This document shows, in pieces, positions 1 through 7,038 of a stretch of DNA of 16,441 bases (position 1 is the stretch's first letter; each line of letters opens with the position of its first letter). Source of the DNA: Geodermatophilaceae bacterium. GTDB taxonomy: Bacteria > Actinomycetota > Actinomycetes > Mycobacteriales > Geodermatophilaceae. Made by a program: the position numbers and the translations under genes. The notes under the pieces were generated by a model. It had not been told where the DNA came from and searched no databases. It saw only the letters and a program-made list of their open reading frames with translations. The stretch covers positions 1 through 16,441 of the forward strand of contig JACCUM010000285.1 of the NCBI GenBank assembly GCA_013811805.1. The letters run 5' to 3'.

Positions 1-1020
1 GTCACCCGGGTGTTCTGCGACCCCGGCGACATCGTGCTCGCCGAAGCCCCTTCCTACGTCGGCGCGCTCGGCGTCTTTCAGGCCTCGCAGGCCGAGGTAC
101 GCCACGTCGACATGGACGCCGACGGGCTGATCCCGGAGGCGCTCCGTCAAGCCCTGGTAACCCTGCGGGCAGAGGGGCGGCGGGCGAAGTTCCTCTACAC
201 CGTGCCGAATTTCCACAACCCGGCTGGCGTCACGCTGCCGGTCGAGCGGCGCGAGCAGATCCTCGCCCTTGCCGAAGAGTTCGACCTGCTCATCATCGAG
301 GACAACCCGTACGGGCTGCTCGGCTTCGATCGAGAGCCGTTGCCCGCCTTGCGATCTCGCTCGGCCGAGCGGGTGATCTACCTCGGCTCGTTCTCGAAGA
401 CATTCTCGCCGGGTCTGCGAGTCGGCTGGGTGTACGCCCCCGTCGCCGTACGCGAGAAGTTGGTCCTGGCCAGCGAAGCGCAGATCCTGTGCCCGCCCTC
501 GCTCACGCAGTACGCGGTGGCCCGCTACCTCGACACCCAGCCGTGGGAGCAACAGATCAAGGTCTTCTGCGAGCTCTACCGCGAGCGGCGCGACGCCACC
601 CTGGACTCACTCACCGCGCTGATGCCGGACGGGGTGTGCTGGACCAAGCCGGACGGGGGTTTCTATGTCTGGCTACAGCTGCCAAAGGGGTTGGACGCCA
701 AGGTGATGCAGCCCCGGGCGATCGCCGCCCGCGTGGCCTACGTACCGGGGGTCGGGTTCTACGCCGACGGCTCCGGGCAACGATTCCTGCGACTGTCCTA
801 CTGCTATCCGGAGCCGAACCGGATCCGCGAGGGGGTGCGTCGCCTGGGCGGAGTCATCGAGTCCGAACTCGAACTCCGGGAGACCTTCGGCGGCATCGAC
901 CCGGCAACGCTGCACGGTGCCGATACCGGATCCCGCAAGGGCTCCGGGTCGCCGGCCATCCGCAGTGCGGCGGTCAACCCCCGAGCAGCCGGGAACACCC
1001 CCGGAGCGGACGCCCGATGA
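1..1020 (+). CDS. PLP-dependent aminotransferase (2-aminoadipate/LysN-like, fold type I), 5'-truncated by the window edge
   Basis: The reading frame is open from base 1, so the N-terminus lies outside the window; the GTG at base 10 is internal. What remains is the large and C-terminal part of a class I/II aminotransferase. Visible motifs are DPGD..EAPSYVGAL near the start, PNFHNPAG around bases 208-228 (Asn of the cofactor site), EDNPYG around 298-315, and SFSKTFSPG with the Schiff-base Lys at 397-399. A late FLRLSY contains the likely carboxylate-binding Arg. The sequence resembles the aminotransferase half of MocR/LysN-type enzymes; substrate cannot be read from it. The last ~45 residues are a polar, low-complexity tail. 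The stop overlaps the next start as ATGA (1017-1020), so the enzyme is probably made together with the ligase-like protein downstream. Family assignment is firm, specific reaction is not. Confidence 0.9.
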   Translation, partial: VTRVFCDPGDIVLAEAPSYVGALGVFQASQAEVRHVDMDADGLIPEALRQALVTLRAEGRRAKFLYTVPNFHNPAGVTLPVERREQILALAEEFDLLIIEDNPYGLLGFDREPLPALRSRSAERVIYLGSFSKTFSPGLRVGWVYAPVAVREKLVLASEAQILCPPSLTQYAVARYLDTQPWEQQIKVFCELYRERRDATLDSLTALMPDGVCWTKPDGGFYVWLQLPKGLDAKVMQPRAIAARVAYVPGVGFYADGSGQRFLRLSYCYPEPNRIREGVRRLGGVIESELELRETFGGIDPATLHGADTGSRKGSGSPAIRSAAVNPRAAGNTPGADAR

Positions 1021-2009
1021 GCAACGCCGCCGAGGCTCTGCGGGCCGTTGTCCTGGCCGGGGGCTTGGCATTCGAGCGGGACGTCTCGATGCGCAGCGGC
1101 CGCCGAGTCAGCGCCGCCCTGCGCCACGCCGGACTCGACGTCGAGGTTCTCGACGCCGACGCACGGCTCCTGCCGGCCATGGCCGAACATCCCTGCGACG
1201 CAGTGTTCATCGCGTTGCACGGAGCCTCGGGTGAGGACGGTGCGCTGCGGTCGGTGCTGGAGCTAGCGGGCATCCCGTACGTCGGCAGCAGCTCGACAGC
1301 CAGCCGGTTGGCCTGGGACAAGCCAGGCGCGAAGGCGCGGATGGCGGCCGCCGGGATCGCGACACCGGACTGGGTTGCCCTTCCGCACTCCACCTACCGC
1401 GAGCTGGGTGCCGGTGCGGTCCTTGACCTCGTCCTGTCCCGGCTTGGGCTGCCTCTGATGCTTAAGCCGGCTCAGGGCGGGTCCGCGTTGGGAGCGGTGA
1501 AAGTCGTTACCGTACAAGAGCTTCCGGAAGCGATGATCGGCGCTTTCGCGTACGCCGACACGGTTCTGATCGAGCAGTTCATCAGCGGGGCCGAGATCGC
1601 GGTGTCGGTGGTCGACCGGCTTGACGGACCGAGCGCCCTGCCCGCGGTGGAGATCGTTCCGCAGTCCGGCGTCTTCGACTATGCCGCCCGCTACACCCCG
1701 GGGATGACCGAGTACTTCACTCCGGCCCGGCTCGAGAAGGCCGTCGCGACGCGAGCGGCCGAGGTCGCGCTGACCGTGCACCAGACCCTGGAGTTGTCCG
1801 GGCTGTCTCGTACCGACGCCATCGTCGCTCAGGACGGGGAGGTGTACTTCCTCGAGGTCAACGTGTCCCCTGGAATGACCGATACCTCGATGCTGCCGAT
1901 GTCGGTGAGCGCGGCTGGCCTGGACTTGGGCGCCGTGCTCGCCGACCTGCTGCGCGCTGCCGCATTCCGGGCAGATCGGCCGGGGCTGGCTGCCCCGGTG
2001 GGCGGCTGA
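1017..2009 (+). CDS. D-alanine--D-alanine ligase-like ATP-grasp protein
   Basis: 330 residues, close to the usual Ddl length. The frame stays open far upstream, but the family N-terminus (VVLAGGLAFERDVS, residues 11-24) fixes the ATG at 1017, which overlaps the previous stop; a GGAG sits about 10 nt upstream. Ddl landmarks are in order: HGASGEDGA (68-76), IPYVGS (86-91), LMLKPAQGGSALGA (147-160), ARYTPG (224-229, with the Tyr equivalent to E. coli DdlB Tyr216), RTD (265-267) and EVNVSPGMTDTS (280-291). Ddl makes the D-Ala-D-Ala dipeptide of peptidoglycan in the cytoplasm. Several positions differ from DdlB: the EGSSVG loop is GGSALG, Lys215 is Arg225, and EANT is EVNV. It may therefore be a paralogue joining other amino acids, perhaps one made by the overlapping aminotransferase. 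ATP-grasp ligase is certain; D-Ala specificity is inference. Confidence 0.85.
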   Translation: MSNAAEALRAVVLAGGLAFERDVSMRSGRRVSAALRHAGLDVEVLDADARLLPAMAEHPCDAVFIALHGASGEDGALRSVLELAGIPYVGSSSTASRLAWDKPGAKARMAAAGIATPDWVALPHSTYRELGAGAVLDLVLSRLGLPLMLKPAQGGSALGAVKVVTVQELPEAMIGAFAYADTVLIEQFISGAEIAVSVVDRLDGPSALPAVEIVPQSGVFDYAARYTPGMTEYFTPARLEKAVATRAAEVALTVHQTLELSGLSRTDAIVAQDGEVYFLEVNVSPGMTDTSMLPMSVSAAGLDLGAVLADLLRAAAFRADRPGLAAPVGG

Positions 2010-2031
2010 CTCTCACCGGGGTCACCTGAGA

Positions 2032-2574
2032 TCAGGCCATACGACCTGCCGCCGTGTCGGCCAGGGCGTGCGCTTCCCGCCGTGATCGCGCATACAGGAA
2101 AGCAAGATCCAACCAGCGCGGATCTGCTGGCGCCGTCCGGTATCGCAGCCGGTTCTTCGCATGGTTGGTCCACGACCACAGCAGAATGTTCTGCTCCGGG
2201 TCGGTCCTGAGCAGATTCCGAAGGCTCTCCCGGTTTCCGTTCCACAATTCTTGGCCGGTCCAGCCCCGACGCAGTGTGCGTACGAGCAGCTGGCTCATCA
2301 CCCGCCACCTTGGCAGATCCAGGACGATCACCGTGTCCGCACGTGACCAGACAAGTTGCTGGATCCGGCTGTAGTTTCCGTCGACGACCCACGAATTGCC
2401 CATCGTCGCCTCGTCCACCCGACGGGAGAACTGCTCGTCGTCCAGGCCGACCCAGCCCGGCTGGTGGAAGATCGCATCCAGCTCGATGTGGGGTGCGTTC
2501 AATCGTGCCGACAGGACGCGGGCGACGGTCGTCTTCCCGGAACCGGACACCCCGACCACCGACACGCGACGCAC
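2032..2574 (-). CDS. P-loop NTPase, adenylate-kinase/topology-modulation (FlaR)-like small kinase family
   Basis: 180 residues from a GTG at 2574. The open frame extends further upstream, but that part is antisense to the neighbouring permease gene and Arg/Pro/Trp-rich, so it is a shadow. The Walker A motif GVSGSGKTT lies at residues 8-16. It is followed by the family pattern ELDAIFHQPGW, the WVVDGNYS stretch, the Walker-B-like VIVLDLP and ELWNGNRESLRNLL. This layout is typical of the small AAA/adenylate-kinase-like proteins often labelled 'topology modulation protein'; their true substrate is unknown. No clear Shine-Dalgarno precedes the start, but TAGATT (2583-2588, - strand) ends 8 nt before the GTG and could be a -10 box of a leaderless transcript. 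A second GTG three codons later (2565) is possible. It is convergent with the Ddl-like gene, 22 bp apart. Confidence 0.78.
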   Translation of the reverse strand: MRRVSVVGVSGSGKTTVARVLSARLNAPHIELDAIFHQPGWVGLDDEQFSRRVDEATMGNSWVVDGNYSRIQQLVWSRADTVIVLDLPRWRVMSQLLVRTLRRGWTGQELWNGNRESLRNLLRTDPEQNILLWSWTNHAKNRLRYRTAPADPRWLDLAFLYARSRREAHALADTAAGRMA

Positions 2575-2582
2575 GGCCGGCC

Positions 2583-2588
2583 AATCTA
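2583..2588 (-). promoter_or_regulatory. Candidate -10 box (TAGATT) for the P-loop kinase gene
   Basis: TAGATT read on the - strand fits the actinobacterial TANNNT -10 pattern and ends 8 nt before the GTG at 2574. Transcription would then begin at or within two bases of the start codon, giving a leaderless mRNA, which would explain the missing Shine-Dalgarno. No convincing -35 is present. Confidence 0.28.
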
Positions 2589-2620
2589 CGCCGTACCCGG
2601 GGCGGGGTGCACCCGAGTGA

Positions 2621-3382
2621 TCAGTAGGCGTCCAGGGCCAGCTTGACGGCCAGGCCCAGGCCCAACAGGCCGATGCCGATCCGCAGCGGGGTGTCCGGGA
2701 TCCGCCGCACGATCCAGGGCGCGACCAGGCCACCGAGGAGGCACCCGGCGGCCAGCGGCAGCATGGACAGCCATGCCACCGGTCCGAAAATCGCAAAGCC
2801 GATGGCAGCCACGGCATTTGACGCGCCAACGATCGTGTTCTTCAGCGCGTTCAGCCGGGGCATCGACTCCGCGATCACCGCCGCCAGCAGAGCCATGACC
2901 AGCACCCCGGCGCCGGCACCGAAGTAGCCGCTGTACACCGCGATGACGCCCAGCCCCACGGAAGTGGCCGGGTGTGCGGCATGCAACCGGTTGGCGTGCA
3001 GTCGCTGCAGCGCCGGTCGGGCCAGGAGCGCCACCGAACCCAGTGCGATCAGCCACGGCACGACGTACCCGAACACCCTCTCCGGGGTGCTGAGCAGCAG
3101 CGTGGCGCCTACGACACCGCCGGTGGCCGACAGCAGCGCGTACCGGCGTACCCGTTCGCCCTGCCCGCGCAACTCCGGTCTCGACCCGGCCATCGCGCCG
3201 ACCGTGCTCAGCGTGAGAGCGACGGAGTTGGTGACGTTGGCGACCAGCGGCGGGAGTCCGGCCGCGAGCAGCAGGGGATAGGACACCAAGGAGGCCATCC
3301 CGGCGCCAGCGCCCGCGATCCCGGCCAAGATTCCCCCCACGGCCAGGACGAGGACATCGACCAACGTCACTGCAGCGCACAC
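2621..3382 (-). CDS. Sulfite exporter TauE/SafE-family membrane permease
   Basis: 253 residues, usual length for the family, almost entirely hydrophobic with about eight membrane segments separated by short Arg-containing loops. The family carries small organic acids, sulfonates, sulfite or related anions across the cytoplasmic membrane; the substrate here is unknown. Both internal repeats show the glycine-rich signature: AGIAGAGAGMASLVSYP followed by LPPLVANVTNSVAL near the N-terminus, and GYFGAGAGVLVMALL in the middle. The last residues (LGLAVKLALDAY) are a typical ending. The start is uncertain: GTG at 3382 is used here, and GTG at 3370 (VTLVDVLV) is equally reasonable; neither has a good ribosome site. 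The P-loop kinase gene begins 46 bp after its stop on the same strand. It is divergent from the small gene at 3489, across a 106-bp gap. Confidence 0.85.
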   Translation of the reverse strand: MCAAVTLVDVLVLAVGGILAGIAGAGAGMASLVSYPLLLAAGLPPLVANVTNSVALTLSTVGAMAGSRPELRGQGERVRRYALLSATGGVVGATLLLSTPERVFGYVVPWLIALGSVALLARPALQRLHANRLHAAHPATSVGLGVIAVYSGYFGAGAGVLVMALLAAVIAESMPRLNALKNTIVGASNAVAAIGFAIFGPVAWLSMLPLAAGCLLGGLVAPWIVRRIPDTPLRIGIGLLGLGLAVKLALDAY

Positions 3383-3488
3383 TCGTCGGCCATCGAGGTC
3401 AGGCTAGGTCGGGGGTGCCGCCGGCGCTGTGCCGGTATCGCAGCCGACAGGACTCGACCGGTAGTAGCCTGAGCGCAGGGGGTGGCCC

Positions 3489-3803
3489 ATGGACCGTGCG
3501 GAACTGTTCGCCTCGCTTGCCCAGGCCTCGCCCAGCCCCGAGGACACCGTCTACGTCGAGCGGCGGGGCACCGAGTATTCCTGGCGCCGGTTCGGCCAAG
3601 GTGGCGACGGCCAGGATGACTCCTCGGCCCAACCGGGCGCCGGCGCGGACGTCTGGATGTACTTCTCCGGTGCCTGGCCACGGGAGGACCCCGCCGCGAG
3701 CCAGGCGTTCTGCGAGGACATGCTGGCCGAGATGGAGTCGATGGCCGGAGGCGACGACCGATGCCGGTGGCCGCTGGACCAGCCCTGGCCCCATCTGCAC
3801 TGA
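3489..3803 (+). CDS. Hypothetical 104-residue protein, in frame with the PD-(D/E)XK-like gene
   Basis: I do not recognise this protein. ATG at 3489 is preceded by a purine-rich GGGGGTGG (3478-3485) that could bind the ribosome at short spacing. The product is acidic and Trp-rich, with an N-terminal helix (MDRAELFASLAQAS), a TVYVERRGTEYSWRRFG stretch that looks like beta strands, a variable Gly/Asp/Gln spacer, then VWMYFSGAWPRED and an acidic helix with two Met-Glu pairs. It has no signal peptide or membrane segment. The stop at 3801 lies only 12 nt before the next start, in the same reading frame, so the two genes are surely co-expressed and may once have been one. Coding status rests on codon pattern, ribosome site and tight spacing; function is unknown. 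Confidence 0.7.
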   Translation: MDRAELFASLAQASPSPEDTVYVERRGTEYSWRRFGQGGDGQDDSSAQPGAGADVWMYFSGAWPREDPAASQAFCEDMLAEMESMAGGDDRCRWPLDQPWPHLH

Positions 3804-3815
3804 TCGGGCTGCCTC

Positions 3816-4931
3816 GTGGACTATCGCGTCTCGGCGCAGGAGCGCGCTGCCTTCAAGCTGTGCCGCCGGCAGTGGGACTTCGGCTCGCCCAACCGGCAGC
3901 GGCTGCAGGCGCTCGACCCCGAGCCGATCGACCTGAACCGGGCGATCAGGGACGCGCTGGCCGTCTACTACTACCCCGGGATGTGGGACTGGCAGAGCGC
4001 CATCGTGTTTCCGCTGGTCCGCAAGGCGTTCATGCGCTCGATCGCAGCAGCCCCGCCGTCGGCTGAGCGGATGCAGGCTCTTGACCTCGGAACCGAGTTG
4101 TTGGAGCGGTACTTCGACTGGGCCCCGAGCGTCGACGACTTCGGTCCGCTCAAGATCGAGACCGATGTCGAGGTCATCGTCCCGGACATCCGCGAGCCCG
4201 ACCGGGGTCTGCTGTCCCCGGACGGGCTGCGGGTGCTCTACACCGAGCGGGTCGCTCTGGTGAGTGCCGACGAGGACAACCAGTACTGGGTGGTCGTGCA
4301 TCATGTCGTGACCGACTGGCAGGACATCGAGTCGCTGCTACTCGACGAGGCCGCCATCGCCGCCTGTTGGGCGTGGGAGCAGACCTACCTCGGCATGGAT
4401 GTCGCCGGAACCATCCACAACGAAATGCTGCGCTCGCCGCCGGACGTCCTCGGTACGGCGCCAACCGGCACTCGTACCGGGCGCATCGGCCGGGGTGGCT
4501 ACTCCCAGAACGAGCCCAGTGGCGGGGGCCGAATGCTGCCGCCGGCCGAGCGTCCTGATCGGCTGGAGCGTCGACCGGAGACCCACCCGCGGGTGGAACA
4601 GGAGATCGCCGGACCGTTGCGGCGCACCAAGATTCGCCGTACCCGCGAGGAGATCGACACGGCGGCCCAGCAGATCGGCGCCGAGGTGCTGGACATGCTC
4701 GACTCCCACCTGCGGCTGTATCCCACCCCCTCACCGCGACACTGCCCTAGTTGCGCGTTCCGCGCCCCGTGCCTTGCGATGACCCACGGCGCTGACCCCG
4801 CGTTGGAGCTCGCTTCCCGGTTCCGACAGGGTCCGGAAGCCGTGTCGTACGAGCCGCGGCTAGGTGCCGGTGGCGGCGGCGGGCGGAACATCTCCCTGCC
4901 GGGAAACCCGCCACCATCCTCGTTGACCTGA
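3816..4931 (+). CDS. PD-(D/E)XK (RecB/Cas4-like) family protein with Fe-S-type cysteines and degraded nuclease motifs
   Basis: 371 residues from GTG at 3816; the in-frame upstream stop is at 3801, and no Shine-Dalgarno is seen, so translation probably depends on the preceding gene. The N-terminus carries Cys16 in FKLCRRQWDFG and the C-terminus carries Cys310, Cys313 and Cys319 in HCPSCAFRAPC. One early Cys plus C-x2-C-x5-C late is the iron-sulfur arrangement of Cas4 and AddB-type RecB-family nucleases. The region expected to hold the nuclease core is LRVLYTERVALVSADEDNQYW (138-158) followed by VVVHHVVTDW (159-168). Family members usually have Asp in the R-V-D position and (D/E)xK in the following strand; here I read Ala147 and His162-His163. 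Residues ~205-275 are a polar Arg/Gly/Pro-rich insert, and the end (350-371) is Gly/Pro-rich. Superfamily membership is likely, catalytic activity is doubtful. Confidence 0.72.
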   Translation: MDYRVSAQERAAFKLCRRQWDFGSPNRQRLQALDPEPIDLNRAIRDALAVYYYPGMWDWQSAIVFPLVRKAFMRSIAAAPPSAERMQALDLGTELLERYFDWAPSVDDFGPLKIETDVEVIVPDIREPDRGLLSPDGLRVLYTERVALVSADEDNQYWVVVHHVVTDWQDIESLLLDEAAIAACWAWEQTYLGMDVAGTIHNEMLRSPPDVLGTAPTGTRTGRIGRGGYSQNEPSGGGRMLPPAERPDRLERRPETHPRVEQEIAGPLRRTKIRRTREEIDTAAQQIGAEVLDMLDSHLRLYPTPSPRHCPSCAFRAPCLAMTHGADPALELASRFRQGPEAVSYEPRLGAGGGGGRNISLPGNPPPSSLT

Positions 4932-5050
4932 CCGCGCGGGACTGCTGTACGGCGGCGCTGCCGGACTCTTGAAGTGGGCGCAGCGAAGGGGCGGTTCGAA
5001 CCAGTGGCCTGGCCCCCGGACTACGCCCGGATGAGCAGGCAGTGGCCGGC

Positions 5051-5082
5051 CTGACACCGTCGACAGGGCCGCGGCCTAGGCT
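5051..5082 (+). promoter_or_regulatory. Candidate leaderless promoter of the SCO6745-like gene
   Basis: CTGACA at 5051-5056 resembles a -35 and TAGGCT at 5077-5082 fits an actinobacterial -10. The spacer is 20 bp, longer than usual. TAGGCT ends six bases before the ATG at 5089, so the transcript would start at the A of the start codon. Confidence 0.38.
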
Positions 5083-5088
5083 CGAGGC

Positions 5089-5952
5089 ATGCCCTCTGCA
5101 CCTGCTCGCCGCTGTCATACAGTTCTCGACCCGCTGCATTCGCTGATCTACTTTGCCCCGGAAGCCGAGCAGGCGTTCACCGAGATCGGTCTGCGCCCTG
5201 GCCGAATGACCTACTTCGCGAGCCGGGCAGCGCCGATGGGGGCGGTGTCTGCGGGCGTCGTCACGGCGACGTTCTTCAACTTCAATCCGGACTTGGTGGC
5301 CAGGCACATCCCACGTGCCTGGACCCTGGCTGATCCGGAGACCATCGTCGCGACCCGATTCAAGGTGGCGGACAAGGTGTTACGCCGTCTGCTGGGCGAC
5401 GACATCGCTGACTCCGAAGAGGTCGAAGATGCCGCCGCGCTGGCCAAGCGGGCAGCACAAGTCTGCTCGCCGCAAGGCCGGCCCCTCTACGCCGCGCACG
5501 CCGAACTCGAGTACCCGACGCAGCCGCTGCCCTCCTTGTGGCATTCGATCACCCTGTTGCGCGAGTACCGCGGTGACGGCCACCTAGCCGCTCTGCTGGA
5601 CGCCAAGCTCTCCGGGCTCGACGCGCTGATCAGCCACCAAGCCACCGGCAAGGGCTTCACCCAAAACTTCGCCCAGGCCAGTCGCGGCTGGTCCGCGGAG
5701 CTGTGGGCGGCTGGGATCGCCGGTCTGCGGGAACGTGGGCTCATTGACGAGACCGGCGGATTGACCGAAGCCGGCCAGGATCTGCGGCAGGGTATCGAGG
5801 ACCGGACCGATGAGCTGTCACGGGAACCGTACGAGTCCCTGGGCGAATCCGATCTCGCCCGGCTTACCGAAGTCGGGCTTGGGCTCGCCCGACGTGCCCA
5901 GGCGGCCGGCGCGTTTCCGGCCGACACGTTCGCATCCAAACCGGAGAAATAG
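5089..5952 (+). CDS. SCO6745 family protein (SalK-like, C-terminal winged-helix-like region)
   Basis: 287 residues, the normal length for this actinobacterial family, which is often mislabelled MarR. Family features are the opening LDPLHSLIYFAPEAEQAFTE (13-32), the TYFASRAAPMGAVSAGVVTATFFNF stretch (41-65), and the long C-terminal segment RGWSAELWAAGIAGLRERGLIDETGGLTEAGQDLR (199-233), which has the look of a winged helix-turn-helix. Its biochemical role is not established; some relatives sit near lantibiotic or stress genes. The ATG at 5089 has no convincing Shine-Dalgarno, but a -10-like TAGGCT ends 6 nt before it, pointing to leaderless expression. Leu98 is encoded by TTA (5380-5382), a rare codon in such G+C-rich genomes. 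The gene is separated from the previous one by 157 bp with nothing else clear in it, and is convergent with parB. Confidence 0.85.
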   Translation: MPSAPARRCHTVLDPLHSLIYFAPEAEQAFTEIGLRPGRMTYFASRAAPMGAVSAGVVTATFFNFNPDLVARHIPRAWTLADPETIVATRFKVADKVLRRLLGDDIADSEEVEDAAALAKRAAQVCSPQGRPLYAAHAELEYPTQPLPSLWHSITLLREYRGDGHLAALLDAKLSGLDALISHQATGKGFTQNFAQASRGWSAELWAAGIAGLRERGLIDETGGLTEAGQDLRQGIEDRTDELSREPYESLGESDLARLTEVGLGLARRAQAAGAFPADTFASKPEK

Positions 5953-5977
5953 CCGCATTCTGCCGGTTCGCCACGTT

Positions 5978-6009
5978 ACCGCCGCTTTCCCGCCTTCCAG
6001 AGCGGCGGT
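5978..6009. terminator. Bidirectional hairpin between convergent SCO6745-like gene and parB
   Basis: ACCGCCGCT at 5978-5986 pairs perfectly with AGCGGCGGT at 6001-6009 around a 14-nt loop. It lies wholly in the 60-bp gap between two convergent genes and just after both stops, the expected place for a shared terminator. There is no T-run, as is common in actinobacteria. Confidence 0.6.
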
Positions 6010-6012
6010 TCG

Positions 6013-7038
6013 CTACCCAACCGGCCTTTCGGTGGACGGGGGATGCATGAGAGCAACGATGCGCTCGAGGTCCTGGATTGAGCCGAATTCCACCACGATC
6101 CGGCCTTTACGACGTCCGATCTCCACCCGAACCTTGGTGTCATAGACATCGGAGAGCCGCTCGGCCAGATCCTCGGCCCCCGGCGCCGTGATCCGCCCGG
6201 TACGCCTGGCCCGAGCGGTGCCCGGTGTGGTAGCGGCGGTCGTTGCGACCAGTTCCTCGGTGGCCCGCACCGACAGCCCCTCGGCCACGATCCGAGTGGC
6301 CAGCAGTTCCTGCGCCGCAGTCTGCTCCAGACCGAGCAGGGCGCGGGCATGCCCGGCCGAGAGGACCCCGGCGGCTACCCGGCGCTGCACCGGCACCGGA
6401 AGGCGGAGCAGCCTGATCGTGTTGGTGATCTGCGAACGGCTGCGGCCCAGGCGGGTTGCCAGCTCCTCGTGCGTGACGCCGAATTCGACCAGCAGCTGGT
6501 CATAGGCCGCCGCTTCTTCCAGCGGATTGAGCTGGACCCGGTGGATGTTCTCCAGCAGAGCATTGCGCAACAGCTCGTCGTCCGCGGTGTCCCGCACGAT
6601 CGCGGCGACGGTGTCCAGCCCGGCGAGCGCGGCCGCACGCAGCCGGCGTTCGCCCATGACGAGCTGGTAGCCGCCGGTGTCCAGGCGGCGTACGACGATT
6701 GGCTGCAACAGACCGAAGGCCTGGATCGAGTGGGACAGTTCGGCCAAGGCCTCTTCGTCGAATACCCGCCGCGGCTGCTGGGGGTTGGCCTCGATGTCCT
6801 GGAGCGGAATCTCTTGGAGGGTCAGTCCAGGTACCGGCTCCACGGGACTCGGTGTGTCCGTGACGTCGTTGGGGGCGACCTCCGGCCGGGCCGCCGCTCT
6901 GGCCACGGGCGAGCTGGTCGCTGACTGCGGGACGGGCTGGGGGAGTACGGGTTTGGCTACCCCTCCCGGCTCAGCGGGTCCCGCGGAGGTGGGGATCAGG
7001 GCCGCCAGCCCGCGTCCCAGGCCGCCTCGCTTCGTCAC
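6013..7038 (-). CDS. parB: Chromosome partitioning protein ParB
   Basis: 341 residues. ParB is the CTP-dependent clamp that loads on parS and spreads over the origin region so that ParA can segregate it. The N-terminal KRGGLGRGLAALIP (3-16) is the ParA-contacting motif, followed by a Pro/Ala/Val-rich linker to ~70. The ParB/Srx domain has NPQQPRRVF (85-93), the CTP-binding GERRLRAA (129-136) and ENIHRVQLNPLEEAAAY (163-179). A helix-turn-helix follows at 188-211 (THEELATRLGRSRSQITNTIRLL), and the dimerisation end at ~298-331 (VRVEIGRRKGRIVVEFGS). The GTG at 7038 overlaps the parA stop as GTGA and has a strong GAGGTGA ribosome site (7043-7049) inside parA. The thioredoxin genes often found near parB in actinobacteria are not beside it here. 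Confidence 0.97.
   Translation of the reverse strand: MTKRGGLGRGLAALIPTSAGPAEPGGVAKPVLPQPVPQSATSSPVARAAARPEVAPNDVTDTPSPVEPVPGLTLQEIPLQDIEANPQQPRRVFDEEALAELSHSIQAFGLLQPIVVRRLDTGGYQLVMGERRLRAAALAGLDTVAAIVRDTADDELLRNALLENIHRVQLNPLEEAAAYDQLLVEFGVTHEELATRLGRSRSQITNTIRLLRLPVPVQRRVAAGVLSAGHARALLGLEQTAAQELLATRIVAEGLSVRATEELVATTAATTPGTARARRTGRITAPGAEDLAERLSDVYDTKVRVEIGRRKGRIVVEFGSIQDLERIVALMHPPSTERPVG

Noticed and set aside
2025..2036. CCTGA/TCAGG inverted repeat between the convergent Ddl-like and kinase genes
   Set aside because: The stem is only four to five pairs with a tiny loop and overlaps the kinase stop codon; too weak to call a terminator.
2575..2829. Longer N-terminus for the P-loop kinase
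   Set aside because: The extra 85 residues overlap the permease gene, are Cys/Trp/Pro/Arg-rich, and the Walker A motif sits at the expected place only with the start at 2574.
4932..5088. Possible very short gene (GTG...TGA, about 26 codons, near 4976-5056)
   Set aside because: No ribosome site, no recognisable sequence, and such short frames are expected by chance at this base composition.
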